Shown in pieces: positions 38,501 to 60,885 of a DNA stretch of 64,000 bases (position 1 is its first letter; each line of letters opens with the position of its first letter). Under the pieces are notes generated by a model. It saw only the letters and a list, made by a program, of their open reading frames with translations, was not told the DNA's origin and searched no databases. The stretch is from Prauserella aidingensis (GTDB lineage Bacteria; Actinomycetota; Actinomycetes; Mycobacteriales; Pseudonocardiaceae): assembly GCF_024171865.1 (NCBI RefSeq), contig NZ_JAMTCN010000009.1, positions 86,417 to 150,416 of the forward strand, given 5' to 3'. A program made the translations under genes and the position numbers.

Positions 38501-40603
38501 CTGGACCAACGGTGGACAACTCGAGTTCGTCGGACGCGTCGATTCCCAGGTCAAGCTCCGGGGCTTCCGCATCGAACTCAGCGAGATCGAAGCGGCTCTG
38601 GCCGAACAGCCCGGCGTCGAACAGGCCACCGTCATCGTGCGGGAGGATCGCCCCGGCGAGAAACGTCTCGTCGCCTACGTCACCCCGGTCCGTGCCGCGG
38701 ACGACGGCTCTCTCCGAACCGCGCTGGCCGAGACGCTACCGACGTACATGGTGCCCGCGGCATTCCTCGGCCTCACACACCTTCCGCTGACCCCGAACGG
38801 GAAACTCGACCGCTCGGCGCTACCGGCACCCGAGTTCGGTACGGCAGCCACCGGACTCGCGCCTCGCACCGGTAAGGAAGAAACCCTGTGTGCGGTGTTC
38901 GCCGAGGTGCTGGGCCTCGACAAGGTCGGAGTCGAGGATGGCTTCTTCGACCTCGGCGGTGACAGCATCGTCTCCATCCGGCTGGTGAGCCGAGCTCGCA
39001 AGGCGGGGCTGGTGTTCACTCCACGGGACGTCTTCGAGCACTCGAGCGTCGCAGCGCTGGCGCTGGTCGCCGAGGAACTGGGGGAACAGCCCACGGCACC
39101 GGCCGACGACGGTATCGGCGAGCTGTCGCCGACACCGGTCATGCACTGGTTCCTCGACGCCGGTGGGCCGATCGACACGTTCAATCAGTCGACGCTGTTC
39201 AACACCCCCGCCGGCTTGACGACCGAGCATCTCCTGTCCGCGGTGCAGGCGGTGCTCGACCACCACGACATGCTGCGGTTACGCCTCGAGCCCGGCACAG
39301 CCTCGTTGATCATCCCCGAGCGCAGGGCGGTATCCGCGGCCGGCTGCGTACGGAGAGTCGACGTACCGAGTGTGGAGGGCGACACGTTCGCCGCCCTCAA
39401 GTCCGACCACGCGGACCAGGCGCGGCTACGACTGTCGCCGGGCGAGGGCCGGATGATCGAGTTCGTCTGGTTCACCCCCGGCGACGACCATGCGGGCCGG
39501 TTGCTCGTCGTCGCGCACCACCTCGTGATCGATGGTGTGTCGTGGCGCATCCTCGCCGAGGACCTCGCGGCCGCGGCCGACGCCGCGGCCGCGGGAGAGA
39601 CGCCTGCGCCGGCTCCCGTCCCGACGTCGTTCCGGCATTGGTCCCGGCTGCTGGGCGAGCTCGCCCAGCAGCCGGGCTGGACCGAACACGCATCGTTCTG
39701 GTCAGAGGTCGCCGGCGCCGACGACGCGGTACTCGGTGCCCGCCCGCTCGACCCGGCGCGGGACACTCTCGACAGAGCCGAGGCCGTGACGGTCGAGGTA
39801 CCGATCGAGGAGACCACCGAACTGCTGACGTCGGTGCCGGCCGCATTCCACGCGAGTGTCAACGACGTGCTACTCACCGCCCTGTCCGTCGCACTAGGAC
39901 AGTGGCGCCGGCGGTGGAACCCGAATGCCGACACATCGGTTCTGATCACGGTCGAGGGGCACGGACGCGAACAGATCGCCGCGGGGGTCGACCTGTCCCG
40001 CACCATCGGTTGGTTCACCAGCGTCTATCCCGTCCGGCTCGACCCGAAGGACACCAGGCTGGCGCCGGACGCGTTGACCGCCGCACTGAAACGGGTGAAG
40101 GAGCAGCTTCGGGAGGTCCCGGAGAAGGGCATCAGCTACGGGATGCTGCGCTACCTCAACCCCGAGGTGGGACCGCTGCTGGCAGGGACGGCGCCGCAGA
40201 TCGCCTTCAACTACCTCGGCCGGTTCACCACCTCGGCGACCGACGAAGCGCGGCCCTGGACGTCCACGTCGGAAACCGAGTTGCACACCGCGGTCGGGGA
40301 CGGCGCACTGCCGTTCGGCCACGCGATCGAGATCAACGCGGTCACCGAGGACACCCCGCAGGGTCCCGTACTGTCGGCGACCCTGTCCTGGCCCCGGGAA
40401 CTGTTCGCCGATCCCGATGTCGAAGACCTCGGGAAAGCCTGGGTGGCCGCGTTGCGATCGCTGGCCGGAACACCCGAGAACACCGTGACAGGCGGGCTCA
40501 CCCCGTCGGATGTGTCGCTGGTCGAACTGGGCCAGGAGCACATCGATCTGATCGAGCTCGAAGAATTCGAGGAAGACGACTTCTCCGACGAGGAGTGGAG
40601 CGA

Positions 40604-40607
<4 letters not shown>
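29568..40607 (+). CDS. Trimodular NRPS, C-A-T-C-A-T-C-A-T-E (modules 1-3)
   Basis: About 3680 residues. C1 (HHLIGDG, ~150) is close to the starter condensation domain of EntF. A1 pocket code read by eye is D-V-W-H-M-S-L-V-D, a serine code; T1 [10 protein letters not shown] near 1001. C2 (HHIAGDG) and A2, code D-V-F-S-V-A-I-V-Y, unassigned; T2 near 2066. C3 (HHSAADG) and A3, code D-A-Y-F-W-G-V-T-F, aliphatic-looking; T3 [10 protein letters not shown] near 3124. The terminal epimerase ([10 protein letters not shown] near 3318) makes residue 3 D. All carrier serines and HHxxxDG motifs are intact. The acidic C-terminal tail ([15 protein letters not shown]) is a likely docking element for the next protein. 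The start is uncertain: GTG 29547, ATG 29568 and GTG 29625 (after GGAGGG) are all in frame. Confidence 0.92.
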
Positions 40608-51618
<11,011 letters not shown>

Positions 51619-51622
<4 letters not shown>

Positions 51623-54600
51623 GCCCGATCGAGGACATCCTGCCGCTCACCCCGCTACAACAAGGGCTGCTCTTCCACGCCGGCTACGACACCGAGGGGC
51701 ACGACTTCTACCTCGTGCAACTCGTCGTCGAGATGCACGGCGACCTGGACGAGGACCGGCTTCACACAGCAGCCACGGCGCTGCTGCAGCGCCACGCCAA
51801 CCTCCGCGTGGTGTTCGTCGACGAGGGGGTGGACGAACCACTCCAGGTGGTGCGACGTGACGTCGACCTGCCGTGGCACACCGTGGACCTCTCGGACCGG
51901 GACGCAGCCGATGCCGAGGCGGAATTCACCCGTCGATACGACGCGGAGCGCTCACGGCGGTTCGCCCTGGACTCTGACGTGCTCGTGCGGGTGACACTGT
52001 TCGCGCTTCCCGGCAAGCGGTTCCGACTTGCGATGACCCTGCACCACATTCTGCTCGACGGCTGGTCCATACCGATCCTCGTAGAAGAGCTGTTCCATCT
52101 CTACGAGGTCGAGGGTGACGAAGCACGACTGCCCCGTCTCACGCCGTACCGCGAGTACCTGTCCTGGCTGTCCCAGCAGGACCCGGCACCCGCGTACACC
52201 GCCTGGAACAGCCTGCTCACCGACGGGGCAGGTGTCGAGCCCACGCTGCTCGCGCCCGCGGAGCCACCGACGACGCAGCACGCACCCCGAACCGTCACGG
52301 TGCGGCTGTCTCGCGAGCTGACAACGGCGTTGACCGAGGTCGCCAAGACAGGCGGCTGGACGCTGAACACGCTGGCCCAGGTGGCGTGGGGAACCGTGCT
52401 CGGCAGGCAACTCGGACGCACCGACGTGGTCTTCGGCGGTACCGTGTCAGGGCGGCCTGCGGAGCTGCGCGGCGTGGACCGCATGGTCGGCCTGTTCATC
52501 AACACGCTGCCGGTGCGTGTGCGCAGCTCGTCGGGGGACACGTTCGCCGACGTACTCACCGCCGTACAGCGGAGCCAGTCCGAACTGCTGCCCTACCAGC
52601 ACATCAGCTTGGCCGAACTGCACCGCAGGACCGGGCACACCAGCCTGTTCGACACAGCGTTGGTGTTCGAGAACTTCCCGACCGACGTCACCGATACGGT
52701 GCTCGCCGACGGGCTGGTCGTGACCGACCTCGACGTACGCGACGCCACGCACTACCCGTTGACAGTGATCGGCGTGCCCGGTCACGAATTGACCCTCCAC
52801 CTCAACTATCGGGCCGATGTCCTCGACGAGTCGCTGGTGGCCCGCTTGGGCCGCTGGCTGAAACGCGTTCTCGTCACCATTGCCCGGGATCCCGCGACCT
52901 CGTGTGAGCGCCTCGAATTGATCGATGCGGCCGAGCGGGAGTCGGTGCTGGGGACATGGAATGACACGACGCATCCCTTGCCCGGCCCGGACACACTCAC
53001 CGAGCTGCTGGATCGCCAGGCGCGACGCAGTGCGGGTGCGGTGGCGGTGATCGAGGGCGAGCGGCAACTGTCCTATGCCGAGCTGTATGCCCGGGCGGAC
53101 AGCCTGGCCGCACATCTACGGGCCGCCGGTGCCGGACCCGACCGGGTGGTGGGCGTTCTCCTTCCCCGGTCCACCGACCTGGTCGTAACCCTGCTCGCCG
53201 TGCTCAGATCCGGCGCTGCCTATCTCCCGTTGGAAACACATCTGCCCGATGGGCGGCTCGCATTGATGCTGCGCGACGCCGACACGTGCTGTGTCGTCAC
53301 CACCGCCACACTCGCCGATCGGCTACCCGGCGACGTCGACACCCTGCCACTCGACGCCCTGCCGGCCGAACCGCCGCCTTCGGGGGCGCCCCACAGGGGC
53401 GGCGCGCCGGGCCCGGACAACCTGGCCTACGTCATATACACCTCGGGCTCCACCGGCACTCCCAAAGGCGTCGCAGTTCCCCACCGGGGTATCGCGAACC
53501 GTCTCCACTGGATGCAAGCCGAATACGGGCTCACCGAGGACGACCGAGTCCTGCAGAAAACTCCCTACGGATTCGATGTCTCCGTCTGGGAGTTCTTCTG
53601 GCCCCTGACCACCGGCGCCGCCATCGTGGTCGCCGAACCCGACGGCCACACCGACCCGACCTACCTCATCCACGCGATCACCGCTCACGAGGTGACCACC
53701 GTCCACTTCGTCCCCTCCATGCTCGACACCCTCCTCGCCCACCCTGCAGCACCCCACTGCGCCACCACACTGCGCCACGTCGTCTGCAGCGGCGAAGCAC
53801 TCCCGCCCGCGACCATGAACAAGGCGCTGTCCATCCTCGGGGCCCCGCTCCACAACCTCTACGGCCCCACGGAAGCCTCCATCGACGTCACCGCCTGGAC
53901 CGCCAGACCCGACCACACTCACGTCCCCATCGGCCGGCCCATCTGGAACACCCAGACCTACGTACTCGATGCCCGGCTATCACCTGTCCCGCCCGGTGTC
54001 ACCGGCGAGATCTACCTCGCCGGAGTGCAATTGGCCCGCGGCTACCTCACCCGGCCCGGTCTGTCGGCGGAACGATTCGTCGCCAACCCCCATGGCGCCC
54101 CGGGCACCCGCATGTACCGCACCGGCGATCTCGGCCGCTGGAACCACGACGGCACTCTCACCTATCAGGGCCGTACCGATCGCCAAACGAAGATCCGCGG
54201 GCAACGCATCGAACTCGGCGAGATCGAGACCGCCCTCACCCGCCACCCCCACGTCCAGCACGCCATCGCCCTCGTCCGCACGGACCGACCCGACCACCCA
54301 CAGCTCACGACCTATCTCGTCGCCGAACCCGGCGCCACGCTCGATCCCGACGAGCTGACCGAGTACGCCGAGGCACACCTGCCCCGCTACATGGTCCCCA
54401 CCGCCTTCATCACCCTCGACGCACTCCCGCTGACCCCCAACGGCAAACTCGACCACACGTCGCTGCCCGCCCCGGCCGTGGAGTCCGCCGGGGGGCGCGC
54501 CGCGCGCACCGTCACCGAACGGACGTTGTGCCAGGCGATGGCCGACGTTCTCGGCCGGGACACGGTCGGGGTCGAGGACAGCTTCTTCGCCCTCGGTGGG

Positions 54601-55527
54601 CATTCGCTGCTCGCCCCCAGGCTGGTCAACAGGATCCGGTCGCTTCTGGGGACCGAGTTGTCCGCGCGCACCGTGTTCGAAGCACCGACTCCGGCAGCGC
54701 TCGGCCGGCGCATCGACGGTCACGACAGCGGTGACGGCCACGCGTTGAATCCGATACTGCCCGTACGCACCGCGGGCGACGCGGCACCGTTGTTCTGCAT
54801 CGCACCTGCGGGCGGGTTGAGCTGGGCCTACGCGGGACTGCTCGGCACGATCGACAACGACGTCCCCGTCTACGGGCTGCAGGAACCGGGTCTGTCGGAA
54901 CCCGCGCTGCTGCAGGCGTCGATCCCCGACAAGGCCGCCCGGTTCGCCAAGGAGATCCGCGAGGTCTCCTCCCGGGGCCCACACCGGCTGGTCGGCTGGT
55001 CAGCGGGCGGGCACATCGCGCACGAGACGGCCGTCCAGTTGCAAGAGCAGGGTGAGACCGTCGAGCTGCTGGTCATACTGGACGCCTACCCCCCGACGTC
55101 CCCGCGGTGGCGCGATCTCGCTGAGGTGTTCACCGACGCGTTCGCCGACACGGGGCTCACCTACGCCGACCTCGACACCGCTGAGGGACGGAGCACCCTG
55201 TACCGCGTGGTCCGCGGCGAGCTGGGGGATCCGGACTGGATGACCGACGAGATCGCAGATCGGGTGCTGCGCAGCTATCTCGCCAACACCGCAGCGATCG
55301 CGAGTTTCCGACCCCGACGGTTCCACGGGGATCTGCTGTTCTTCAGGGCGCTTCACCACGCAACCGATGAGGTTGGGCGGCCCGAGAACTGGCGGGACCA
55401 CGTCAGCGGCCGAATCGACGTTCACGAGCTGGATTGCGCCCACGACGACCTCCTCAGCGGCGATGCGCTCACCACCATCGCCACCGTCCTCAACGACCAC
55501 CTCACTACACCGCACAACAACGATTAG
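51619..55527 (+). CDS. Terminal NRPS module with thioesterase, C-A-T-TE (module 7)
   Basis: 1302 residues. C7 (HHILLDG ~142, starting [13 protein letters not shown]) is of the type that follows an epimerase. The A7 code D-V-W-H-V-S-L-I-D predicts serine, and the domain resembles A1 over most of its length. T7 [10 protein letters not shown] lies near 988. The C-terminal type I thioesterase (~1045-1300) has GWSAGG at ~1128 and starts with [13 protein letters not shown], like EntF-type thioesterases; it releases the chain by hydrolysis or cyclisation, which cannot be told from sequence. The start overlaps the NRPS2 stop (ATGA). Confidence 0.93.
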
Positions 55528-55534
55528 GGAGTGA

Positions 55535-55756
55535 ATGACAGTGACCAACCCGTTCGAAGACCCGGCCGGTTCGTACTTCGTTCTCGTCAACGACGAAGGC
55601 CAGCACTCGATGTGGCCCGCCTTCGCCGAGGTGCCCGCCGGTTGGCAGGTCGTGTTCGGCGAAAGCACCCGCGACGCGTGCCTCGAGTACGTCGAGCAGA
55701 ACTGGACCGACATGCGGCCGAAGAGCCTGATCGACGCGATGAGCAACGATGACTGA
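55535..55756 (+). CDS. MbtH-like protein
   Basis: A 73-residue MbtH-family protein with the usual signatures NPFED, SMWPAFAEVPAGW and NWTDMRPKSL. MbtH proteins bind adenylation domains and are often needed for their solubility and activity. It lies seven bases after the last NRPS and overlaps the next gene by eight bases, so it probably serves all seven A domains of this cluster. Confidence 0.97.
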   Translation: MTVTNPFEDPAGSYFVLVNDEGQHSMWPAFAEVPAGWQVVFGESTRDACLEYVEQNWTDMRPKSLIDAMSNDD

Positions 55757-56525
55757 TTCGCCGGGCTCCGCTACGAACACCTGGATCCGGACCCACACAC
55801 GCAGGCCCGATGCCGAGATCAACCTCGTGTGTCTACCTCACGCCGGTGGTTCCGCGAGCTACTACCGGCGATGGGGCAGCCTCGCTGTTCCTGAGATCGA
55901 GGTACACGTCGTGCAGTACCCGGGCAGGGAGGACCGGTTGATCGAGACACCGATCCGGTCCATGTCCGTGCTCGCCGACGCGGTGTCCGAGGCCATCGCA
56001 CCATTGTTCGAGCGGCCCGTGGTGTTGTTCGGCCACAGCATGGGCGCCTGCTTGATGTACGAGGTCGCGCTGCGCGCCGAACGAGCCGGCCGGGATCCGG
56101 CGCTGCTCGTCGCCTCGGGCTCGTCCGCACCACATCGACGTGAACGCAGAAGCATCCATTCCGCAAGTGATGCGGAACTGCTCGACGAACTCCGCAGAGA
56201 GGCGGCGACCGACAGCGCGGTATTGGAGAGTCCGGAGTTGCTGGAACTGCTCCTGCCCATGGTGCGCGGTGACTACGAACTGATCGAGACCTACCATCCG
56301 GCCGCCCCGGAGCCGCTACGAACGCCACTGACGGTTTTCCGCGGGGCCGACGACGCCGACGTCGACGAAACGGGTGCGGCCGCGTGGTCCGAGGTCACCG
56401 CAACCGGCGCGTTGCGACACCACCAGGTGTTCGCCGGCGATCACTTCTATCTACGAGATCCGGACGAGGTGCTGTCCGTTCTCGGTTCTTTCGTCGGTTC
56501 CCTCAGCACGCAGCAGCAGGCCTGA
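55749..56525 (+). CDS. Type II thioesterase
   Basis: A 258-residue alpha/beta-hydrolase of the external (type II) thioesterase family. The nucleophile is Ser97 in FGHSMGACL, the N-terminal signature is LVCLPHAGGSASYYRRW, and the catalytic His is in GDHFYLRD near residue 235. These enzymes remove wrong or stalled acyl groups from carrier domains of NRPS/PKS lines. It is coupled to mbtH by overlap. Confidence 0.95.
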   Translation: MTDSPGSATNTWIRTHTRRPDAEINLVCLPHAGGSASYYRRWGSLAVPEIEVHVVQYPGREDRLIETPIRSMSVLADAVSEAIAPLFERPVVLFGHSMGACLMYEVALRAERAGRDPALLVASGSSAPHRRERRSIHSASDAELLDELRREAATDSAVLESPELLELLLPMVRGDYELIETYHPAAPEPLRTPLTVFRGADDADVDETGAAAWSEVTATGALRHHQVFAGDHFYLRDPDEVLSVLGSFVGSLSTQQQA

Positions 56526-56572
56526 GTGAACCGGCGGGCACGCGATTTTTCTACACCGCGAAGGAGAAACCC

Positions 56573-57559
56573 ATGAACCTGTCCGACGACGGTCCACTGC
56601 GAATCGCCACTCTGGACCCCGGTGAACGGACGCAACTGGCGGAACTGGCCCGTGCGCTACCCGGCGATGAGGACGCACGGGTGGACGACGAGAGATGGAT
56701 CGCAGCCGTACGGGACGCGTGGGAAGACGCTCCGGCTGGCCTCCGCCGAGCACTGCGTGAATTCCGCCGCCACTCCGGTCAGGCCGGAACCCTGTTGGTA
56801 CGCGGACTTCCCGTGGCGGACGACGTCGGCGACACCCCGTCCGTGGCCGGCTCGGTCGAACGCAAGGCCACCGTGTCTGCGTCCGTGCTCATGCTCATCG
56901 CCCACGGGCTCGGTGACCCGGGTGCCTACCGGCCGGAGAAGACGGGCGCGCTCGTCCAGAACGTCGTCCCGGTGCCCGGTCAGGAGAACCTCCAAGCCAA
57001 CTCCGGTTCGGTTCACCTGACATACCACATCGAGAACGCATTCCACCCGCACAGGCCCGACTTCGTGATGCTGCTGTGCGTACGGCCGGACCACGAAGGC
57101 ATTGCCGAGCTGCGTACCTGCTGTACCCGGCAGGTGATTCCGAAGCTCTCCGAAGAGGCTAAGACGAACCTACTGACCCCTCAGTTCCGCACCGATCCCC
57201 CACCGTCGTTCTCGGACCTGCAGAGCGGTAACCACGACGCCACTTCCCACGCCGTGCTGACCGGCGACCCGGACGACCCGAACCTGTGCTACGACGAGGC
57301 TGCCACCACTCCCCTGACTGAAGCGGGTGTGGAGGCCACGAAGGAACTGAACGACCTCTTCCAGAGCTCGTTCAACGCGATCCGGATGCGCGCCGGCGAA
57401 CTCGCCATCGTGGACAATCACGTGACCGTCCACGGCCGCTCCGCGTTCACCCCTCGGTACGACGGCCGGGACCGCTGGCTCCAGCGCACGTACGTGCTCG
57501 CGAACCTGCGCGATTCGCGCGGTAACCGCCCCGGCGACGGCTACGTCATGGGGACCTGA
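56573..57559 (+). CDS. AsnO/VioC-type Fe(II)/2-oxoglutarate-dependent beta-hydroxylase
   Basis: A 328-residue oxygenase of the clavaminate-synthase-like/TauD superfamily, closest in pattern to AsnO (asparagine) and VioC (arginine) beta-hydroxylases. The iron ligands are His152-x-Glu154 (YHIENAFHPHRPDF) and the distal His287 in VTVHGRSAF, with the 2-oxoglutarate-binding Arg in DRWLQRTYV about 14-18 residues later. AsnO acts on free L-Asn. Because module 4 is predicted to load Asn, this enzyme probably supplies 3-hydroxy-asparagine or hydroxylates Asn on the line. AAGGAG precedes the ATG at 56573; the longer frame overlaps the thioesterase gene and is rejected. Confidence 0.87.
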   Translation: MNLSDDGPLRIATLDPGERTQLAELARALPGDEDARVDDERWIAAVRDAWEDAPAGLRRALREFRRHSGQAGTLLVRGLPVADDVGDTPSVAGSVERKATVSASVLMLIAHGLGDPGAYRPEKTGALVQNVVPVPGQENLQANSGSVHLTYHIENAFHPHRPDFVMLLCVRPDHEGIAELRTCCTRQVIPKLSEEAKTNLLTPQFRTDPPPSFSDLQSGNHDATSHAVLTGDPDDPNLCYDEAATTPLTEAGVEATKELNDLFQSSFNAIRMRAGELAIVDNHVTVHGRSAFTPRYDGRDRWLQRTYVLANLRDSRGNRPGDGYVMGT

Positions 57560-57564
57560 GGAAC

Positions 57565-58383
57565 ATGGATCTGCTGAAGGGAAAGAAGATCCTGGTCACC
57601 GGAGTGATCACGCAGTCTTCGATCGCTTACCATGTGGCCAGAACCGCGCAGGAGCAGGGCGCCGAGGTCATCCTGACCGCGTTCGACCGAGTGCGGTTGG
57701 TCGAACGGATCTCTGACCGACTACCACGACCCGCACCTGTGGTGGAGCTCGATGTCACGAACGAGGAACATCTCGATTCCCTGACCGCTCGGATCGCGGA
57801 GCACGCCGATCGGATCGACGGCGTGGTGCACTCCATCGGCTACGCGCCCGCGGACGCGATGGGCGGCAACTTCCTCACCACGCGGTGGCAGGCGGCCTCC
57901 CAGGCACTTCACGTATCGACCTACTCGTTGCAGGCCCTCACCCGAGCCAGCCTGCCCCTGCTCAGCCCGGGATCGTCCGTGGTCGGTCTCGATTTCGACT
58001 CACGCCAGACATGGGACGAGTACGACTGGATGGGTGTGGCGAAAGCAGGGCTCGAATCGTGCGCTCGCTACTTGGCTGATTACCTGGGGCCCGGCAAGAT
58101 CCGGGTCAATCTGGTCGCCGCTGGCCCCCTCTACACGACGGCCGCGCGGTCCATCAGTGCTCAGGGCAACGGCGGGGCCCGAGCCCTGGCCCGGTGGTGG
58201 GACGACAAAGCCCCACTCGGCTGGGATGACGAGGACTTCGACCCGGTCGCTCGGGCGTGCATCGCATTGTTGTCCGACTGGTTTCCCGCGACAACGGGCG
58301 AAATCGTGCACGTGGACGGCGGCGCGCACATCGTAGGAGGGCCGCCCCGCGCCCAGGCGGGTCCCGGACACTGCGCACATTGA
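57565..58383 (+). CDS. InhA/FabI-type enoyl-ACP reductase
   Basis: A 272-residue short-chain-dehydrogenase-fold enoyl-ACP reductase of the mycobacterial InhA type. The N-terminus (LVTGVITQSSIAYHVARTAQ), GVVHSIGY and the catalytic pair Tyr153-x6-Lys160 (EYDWMGVAKAGLES) follow InhA, including the Phe in LDFDSRQ that corresponds to InhA Phe149. It reduces 2-enoyl thioesters with NADH. Inside a peptide cluster it could saturate the acyl chain together with the FabF-type synthase, or act as a drug-insensitive copy of the fatty-acid-synthesis target. Its C-terminal ~15 residues (PPRAQAGPGHCAH) are an extension. It starts six bases after the oxygenase stop. Confidence 0.9.
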   Translation: MDLLKGKKILVTGVITQSSIAYHVARTAQEQGAEVILTAFDRVRLVERISDRLPRPAPVVELDVTNEEHLDSLTARIAEHADRIDGVVHSIGYAPADAMGGNFLTTRWQAASQALHVSTYSLQALTRASLPLLSPGSSVVGLDFDSRQTWDEYDWMGVAKAGLESCARYLADYLGPGKIRVNLVAAGPLYTTAARSISAQGNGGARALARWWDDKAPLGWDDEDFDPVARACIALLSDWFPATTGEIVHVDGGAHIVGGPPRAQAGPGHCAH

Positions 58384-58397
58384 ACGAAACGAGGATC

Positions 58398-59003
58398 ATG
58401 ATGACGGCAGCGGCGGAGTCGCCCGGCCAGAACAATGCATTATTGGTCGCCATCCTCACCTGCGAGATTGGCTTCTGGGTGGTCCTCCTCGCAGGTTTGG
58501 TGGCGCGTTACCCGCTGCGCAGGCCACGGCTCGGCGGATTCCTACTCGCCGCCGTGCCTGTCGTCGACCTCGCGCTGGTCGCGTTCTCCGCGATCGATCT
58601 CCACACGGGTGGCAGTCCCGGTCTGGCGCACAGCCTGGCCGCGGCGTACCTGGGGGTCAGTGTCGCGTTCGGACCAGACCTGGTGCGCAGGATGGACGCG
58701 AGGTTCGCCCATCGGTACGCCGACGGTCCGCCGCCACCGAAGCCTCCCCGGCACGGCCCCGAAAAGATCCGCTACGAATGGGCTTTGTGGGGCCGGTGTG
58801 CACTGGCGATGGTGCTTTCCGCTGCGCTGACGCTCGTACTGTTCCTTCTTGCCGGTCCCCAATCCACCGCACTCGCACTCTGGAACTTTCAGATCCAGTT
58901 GGCCGTGATCACCGTCGCGTGGCTGCTGTTCGGTCCCGTCCGGGTAAGCGTGTTTTCGGCAAAGGAGCCCCTCGACATCGATGAGAAAGGATCGGGAACC
59001 TGA
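58398..59003 (+). CDS. Integral membrane protein of the ABC exporter unit
   Basis: A 201-residue protein with about five hydrophobic segments: two near residues 13-60, one near 75-90 and two near 128-180, separated by a Pro-rich charged loop (YADGPPPPKPPRHGPEK). I do not recognise the family. Its stop shares one base with the start of the ABC ATPase, so it is probably an accessory subunit of the exporter or an immunity protein. ATG at 58398 or 58401. Confidence 0.75.
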   Translation: MMTAAAESPGQNNALLVAILTCEIGFWVVLLAGLVARYPLRRPRLGGFLLAAVPVVDLALVAFSAIDLHTGGSPGLAHSLAAAYLGVSVAFGPDLVRRMDARFAHRYADGPPPPKPPRHGPEKIRYEWALWGRCALAMVLSAALTLVLFLLAGPQSTALALWNFQIQLAVITVAWLLFGPVRVSVFSAKEPLDIDEKGSGT

Positions 59004-59965
59004 TGACAGCGGCCGAGCCCGCAGTGGACATGGCGGGAGTCGCCAAGTCCTTCAGCGGGCACCGCGCACTGGAGCACGTCGACCTCTCCATTCCGACCGG
59101 GACCGTACTCGGCCTACTCGGTCCCAACGGAGCCGGCAAGACGACGCTGGTGCGAATCCTGACCACATTGCTGCAGCCGGACGCCGGACACGCGAGCGTG
59201 CTGGGACACGACGTCGTCACCGAATCCGCCCAGGTACGGCAACACATCGGAGTCTCGGGCCAGTACGCCGCCGTCGACGTCAACCTGACCGGGTTCGAAA
59301 ACCTGTGGATGGTCGGCAGGCTCTACGGACTGGGTCGTTCGGGTGCGGCGGCACGAGCTCGGGAACTACTCGACCAGTTCCGGCTCAGCGACGTCGCAGA
59401 ACGCGCGGTCAAGACCTACTCGGGCGGCATGACGCGACGACTGGACCTGGCAGGCGCACTTGTCGCCCGGCCGCGTGTAGTCGTCCTCGACGAACCCACC
59501 ACCGGGCTCGACCCACGGTCCAGAATGGACACGTGGTCACTCGTGCGTGACCTCGTGTCCGACGGTGCCGCAGTGCTCCTCACCACCCAGTACCTCGAGG
59601 AGGCCGACCAACTCGCCGACTCGATCGTCGTCCTCAACCAGGGCCGCGTCGTGGAACGTGGCACCTCCGACGAGCTGAAGTCGAGAGCGGGCCAGGAGTG
59701 TCTCGAGGTATCCGCCGACATCGAACATCTCGACGACCTGAAGGACGCGATGACACTGATCGGGGACGGCAGGCCCGTGGTGGAGACCCACCTGTGTCGG
59801 GCACGGGTATCGGTACGTGACCGCCGCGCGGATGTATCGGCACTGCTCAAACTGCTCGAGGAACGCGACATTCCGGTACTCGATCTGTCGCTTCGCCGGC
59901 CGACCCTGGACGACGTGTTCCTCGAGTTGACCGAGTCGGCACAGACGGAAGGGCCGTCGGCATGA
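59003..59965 (+). CDS. DrrA-type ABC transporter ATPase
   Basis: A 320-residue ABC ATPase of the daunorubicin-resistance (DrrA) type. Walker A is GLLGPNGAGKTT near residue 37, the signature is YSGGMTRRLDLAG near 140, Walker B is VVVLDEPTTGLDPRSR near 160, and the C-terminal ~80 residues are the DrrA-type extension. With the permease encoded next (four-base overlap), it forms an exporter that probably removes the peptide product and provides self-resistance. Confidence 0.95.
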   Translation: MTAAEPAVDMAGVAKSFSGHRALEHVDLSIPTGTVLGLLGPNGAGKTTLVRILTTLLQPDAGHASVLGHDVVTESAQVRQHIGVSGQYAAVDVNLTGFENLWMVGRLYGLGRSGAAARARELLDQFRLSDVAERAVKTYSGGMTRRLDLAGALVARPRVVVLDEPTTGLDPRSRMDTWSLVRDLVSDGAAVLLTTQYLEEADQLADSIVVLNQGRVVERGTSDELKSRAGQECLEVSADIEHLDDLKDAMTLIGDGRPVVETHLCRARVSVRDRRADVSALLKLLEERDIPVLDLSLRRPTLDDVFLELTESAQTEGPSA

Positions 59966-60771
59966 AAACACTGGCCAAAGCGGTCAACGAAGGCTACGTG
60001 ATCGCCTGGCGGAACCTGCTCGGGGTTCGCCGCAGTATGGATTGGCTGTTCGCTGCCGTCGTACAGCCCATCATGTTCGTCCTGTTGTTCGGGTTCATCT
60101 TCGGCGGCGCGCTCGGCGGAGGCCAGTACCGTGAGTTCCTCGTACCCGGCATCATCGTGCAGGCTCTGGCGTTCAACTCGGCGTTCACCGTCGTCGGATT
60201 GTCCACCGATCTCGGCAAGGGCGTGATCGATCGACTACGCACCCTGCCCATATCGCGGGTCGCCGTGATGGTGGGCCGGACCTTGTCCGACCTGGCCGTG
60301 ACCGTGGTCGCGTTGACCGTCATGTCGATATGCGGGCTGCTCATCGGCTGGCAGATCCGAGGCAGTTTCCTCGACGCGATATTGGCCTATCTCCTGCTGC
60401 TCATGTTCGCATTCGCTATGTGCTGGATCGGCGCGCTGATCGGCTTGGTGGTGCGCAGCCCCGAGGTCGCACAGAGCGCTGGGCTGATCTGGCTCACCCC
60501 GCTCACTTTCATCTCTTCCGGGTTCGTGCCGTTGGACTCACTACCCGGCCCGCTTCAGTTCGTCGCGGAGTGGAACCCGATCACCGCCGTGATGAACGCG
60601 ATACGGTCCCTGTGGGGTAACCCCCCTGCGCCGGGCACGACCACCCTCGGGTCCGAGAGTTGGCCGGTGGCGCATGCGCTGGAGTACTCGTTGCTCAGTT
60701 CGATCGTGATCATCGCGGTCTTCGTTCCGTTGAGTATCCGCATGTACCGCCGCGCGACCGCCCGCCAGTGA
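59962..60771 (+). CDS. DrrB-type ABC-2 permease
   Basis: A 269-residue ABC-2 membrane protein with six hydrophobic segments and the family-typical EYREFLVPGI-like segment (GGGQYREFLVPGIIVQALAF near 53) and SSGFVPLDSLPGPLQFVAEW near 180. It is the membrane partner of the ATPase immediately upstream and the last gene of the rightward operon. Two strong hairpins follow. Confidence 0.94.
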   Translation: MKTLAKAVNEGYVIAWRNLLGVRRSMDWLFAAVVQPIMFVLLFGFIFGGALGGGQYREFLVPGIIVQALAFNSAFTVVGLSTDLGKGVIDRLRTLPISRVAVMVGRTLSDLAVTVVALTVMSICGLLIGWQIRGSFLDAILAYLLLLMFAFAMCWIGALIGLVVRSPEVAQSAGLIWLTPLTFISSGFVPLDSLPGPLQFVAEWNPITAVMNAIRSLWGNPPAPGTTTLGSESWPVAHALEYSLLSSIVIIAVFVPLSIRMYRRATARQ

Positions 60772-60885
60772 CGCGTGTTCGCCAGTGTGCCCCGGTGACG
60801 GCAAGTCGGCCTCGGCGACGCGGAGGCCGGAAACTCGTCGCACCTTCCGCGGCACGGCCCCTGCAGGCCGGTTCCGACACATGAG

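Noticed and set aside
39542..40603. Upstream extension of NRPS2 by 354 codons
   Set aside because: It overlaps the epimerase domain of NRPS1 in another frame and encodes Arg-rich nonsense; the conserved C-domain start follows GTG 40604.
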